Positions 56,844 through 57,285 of a stretch of 57,285 bases of DNA are shown here, one piece after another. Origin of the DNA: an uncultured Pseudomonadota bacterium. Its GTDB lineage: Bacteria > Myxococcota_A > UBA796 > SXON01. Position numbers and translations under genes: made by a program. Below the pieces are notes generated by a model. It saw only the letters and a program-made list of their open reading frames with translations. It was not told where the DNA came from and searched no databases. How positions within the stretch are numbered: position 1 is the first letter of the stretch; each line of letters opens with the position of its first letter. Location of the stretch: assembly GCA_903844155.1 (NCBI GenBank), contig CAIMSU010000199.1:1-57285 (forward strand), read 5' to 3'.

Positions 56844-56915
56844 GGGTCGCAGCCGGGTCGCAGAATGGCATCGGGTCGCAGCCGGGTCGCAGCTTGGAGT
56901 CAACTCGGGTCGCAG
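56844..56915 (+). repeat. right-end arm-site array, GGGTCGCAG x5
   Basis: Exact copies at 56844-56852, 56855-56863, 56873-56881, 56884-56892 and 56907-56915; spacings 11, 18, 11 and 23. The first four form two pairs with 11-bp period, as the last two left-end copies do. They lie between the integrase start and the right attachment site, so they may also cover the integrase promoter. Confidence 0.82.
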
Positions 56916-56999
56916 GGTGGTCAACGCTCATACCACGATGATAACGTCACTTTTGCCTTTGCGTCAACGCGGATAATCAGCAGTCTACGCTAAACCCGG

Positions 57000-57046
57000 T
57001 GACTGTTAATCAGAGGGTCCCCTGTTCAAATCAGGGAGCGGGAGCA
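57000..57046 (+). repeat. attachment site, right copy (tRNA-Asn 3' fragment)
   Basis: Exact 47-bp copy of 15881-15927. It contains only the anticodon arm onward and is not a functional tRNA. Its sequence is used on the minus strand as the last 13 codons and stop of the recombinase that enters from the right. Confidence 0.93.
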
Positions 57047-57285
57047 TTTCCTGACGGGCGTCGCCGGATTCGCTGAAAGCGACGCCCGCCTTGCTGACCT
57101 CATCGATGGATTCGGCAAGTATGTCGAACGGTTTCTTGAATCGGACCGTGAGCGTGTCGCCGCGGAACTCAGTGTTCAAGCAGAGGAAATCCAGCAACTC
57201 GCGCTTCACGGGGGCGGGGTTGGTTTCGTACAGGTCAAGCGCCATTCCTGACAATTCCAGCAGCGCGATGCCTTCCTCGGTGTAG
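57006..57285 (-). CDS. large serine recombinase, C-terminal part only (runs off the window)
   Basis: The frame is open to the window edge; the visible part reads YTEEGIALLELSGMALDLYE, then VKRELLDFLCLNTEFRGDTL and RFKKPFDILAESIDE. The PFD-x-LAE ending is typical of the C-terminus of large serine recombinases of the resolvase/phage-integrase type; the N-terminal catalytic Ser is off the window. The final residues LPLPDLNRGPSD are encoded by the tRNA-Asn fragment of the attachment site, so the natural C-terminus was replaced when something integrated there. It probably belongs to a neighbouring element. Confidence 0.78.
   Translation of the reverse strand, partial: YTEEGIALLELSGMALDLYETNPAPVKRELLDFLCLNTEFRGDTLTVRFKKPFDILAESIDEVSKAGVAFSESGDARQEMLPLPDLNRGPSD

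Larger units (their letters stand above)
15881..57046. mobile_element. 41-kb genomic island integrated in tRNA-Asn
   Basis: Bounded by an exact 47-bp direct repeat made of the 3' half of tRNA-Asn plus two bases (15881-15927 and 57000-57046; repeat-to-repeat period 41,119 bp). A P4-type tyrosine integrase (55628-56788) faces inward beside the right copy. Arrays of the 9-mer GGGTCGCAG lie just inside both ends. Cargo includes regulators, a Dam methylase, nucleases, the FG-GAP lipoprotein/kinase cluster and a type I R-M operon. There are no conjugation, capsid or tail genes, so it is an integrative island or mobilizable element rather than a complete conjugative element or prophage. Confidence 0.92.

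Noticed and set aside
57000-57046. A second tRNA-Asn gene
   Set aside because: Only the anticodon arm to the 3' end is present; the acceptor 5' strand and D arm are missing, so it is an attachment-site copy.
15928-57046. Prophage or complete conjugative element
   Set aside because: No capsid, portal, terminase, tail, relaxase or type IV secretion genes are recognisable.

Overview
The window is about 57 kb of high-GC bacterial DNA. It looks like a Myxococcota-type (deltaproteobacterial) or related chromosome: FG-GAP/MopE-type lipoproteins with Asp/Thr-rich linkers, a membrane Ser/Thr kinase, and an FHA-GAF sigma-54 activator. That assignment is inferred from protein style, not from a marker gene.

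Left part, 1-15925, is ordinary chromosome. It starts with the 3' end of a group II intron abutting a HypA-family gene, then tesB, two cyclic-nucleotide-binding-domain proteins, three tandem Cys-rich small secreted proteins, a PLP aminotransferase with a secreted partner, YceI, an IS50/Tn5-like insertion (6629-8082, perfect 9-bp target duplication, transposase missing its catalytic Glu), a sigma-54 activator, an OmpA-type lipoprotein, thrS, an RluA-type pseudouridine synthase, a metallo-beta-lactamase-fold hydrolase, a lipoprotein, era and tRNA-Asn(GTT).

The rest, 15881-57046, is one genomic island of about 41.1 kb integrated into the 3' half of tRNA-Asn. A 47-bp stretch of the tRNA (15881-15927) is repeated exactly at 57000-57046. 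A P4-type tyrosine integrase lies just inside the right end, and a 9-bp word (GGGTCGCAG) is repeated three times inside the left end and five times inside the right end, as expected for integrase arm sites. Left-end genes look like mobility and control functions: an EEP-family hydrolase, a replication-initiator-like HTH protein, an AlpA-like HTH protein, a Dam-type methylase, two XRE regulators with matching 6-7-6 palindromes, a coiled-coil/HTH protein and a NucS-like nuclease.

The central cargo (25331-35577) is a tight run of genes: a signal-peptide protein, four consecutive seven-repeat FG-GAP lipoproteins, an FGE/SUMF1-domain lipoprotein with the same N-terminal anchor, and a transmembrane Ser/Thr kinase. 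Next come a leftward block (PD-(D/E)XK-like protein, HEAT/WD40 protein, membrane protein), a DUF2779 RecB/Cas4-like nuclease, and a type I restriction-modification operon. In that operon a zinc-ribbon/HEPN protein and a DUF1016 nuclease are embedded between hsdS and hsdR. Directly after the hsdR stop is a truncated, frameshifted fifth FG-GAP gene, then a TPR protein with a kinase-like N-lobe and a region with IS21-like end repeats.

Beyond the right att copy, the C-terminus of a large serine recombinase enters from the window edge. Its last codons are read from the tRNA fragment, suggesting a second element stacked at this site.
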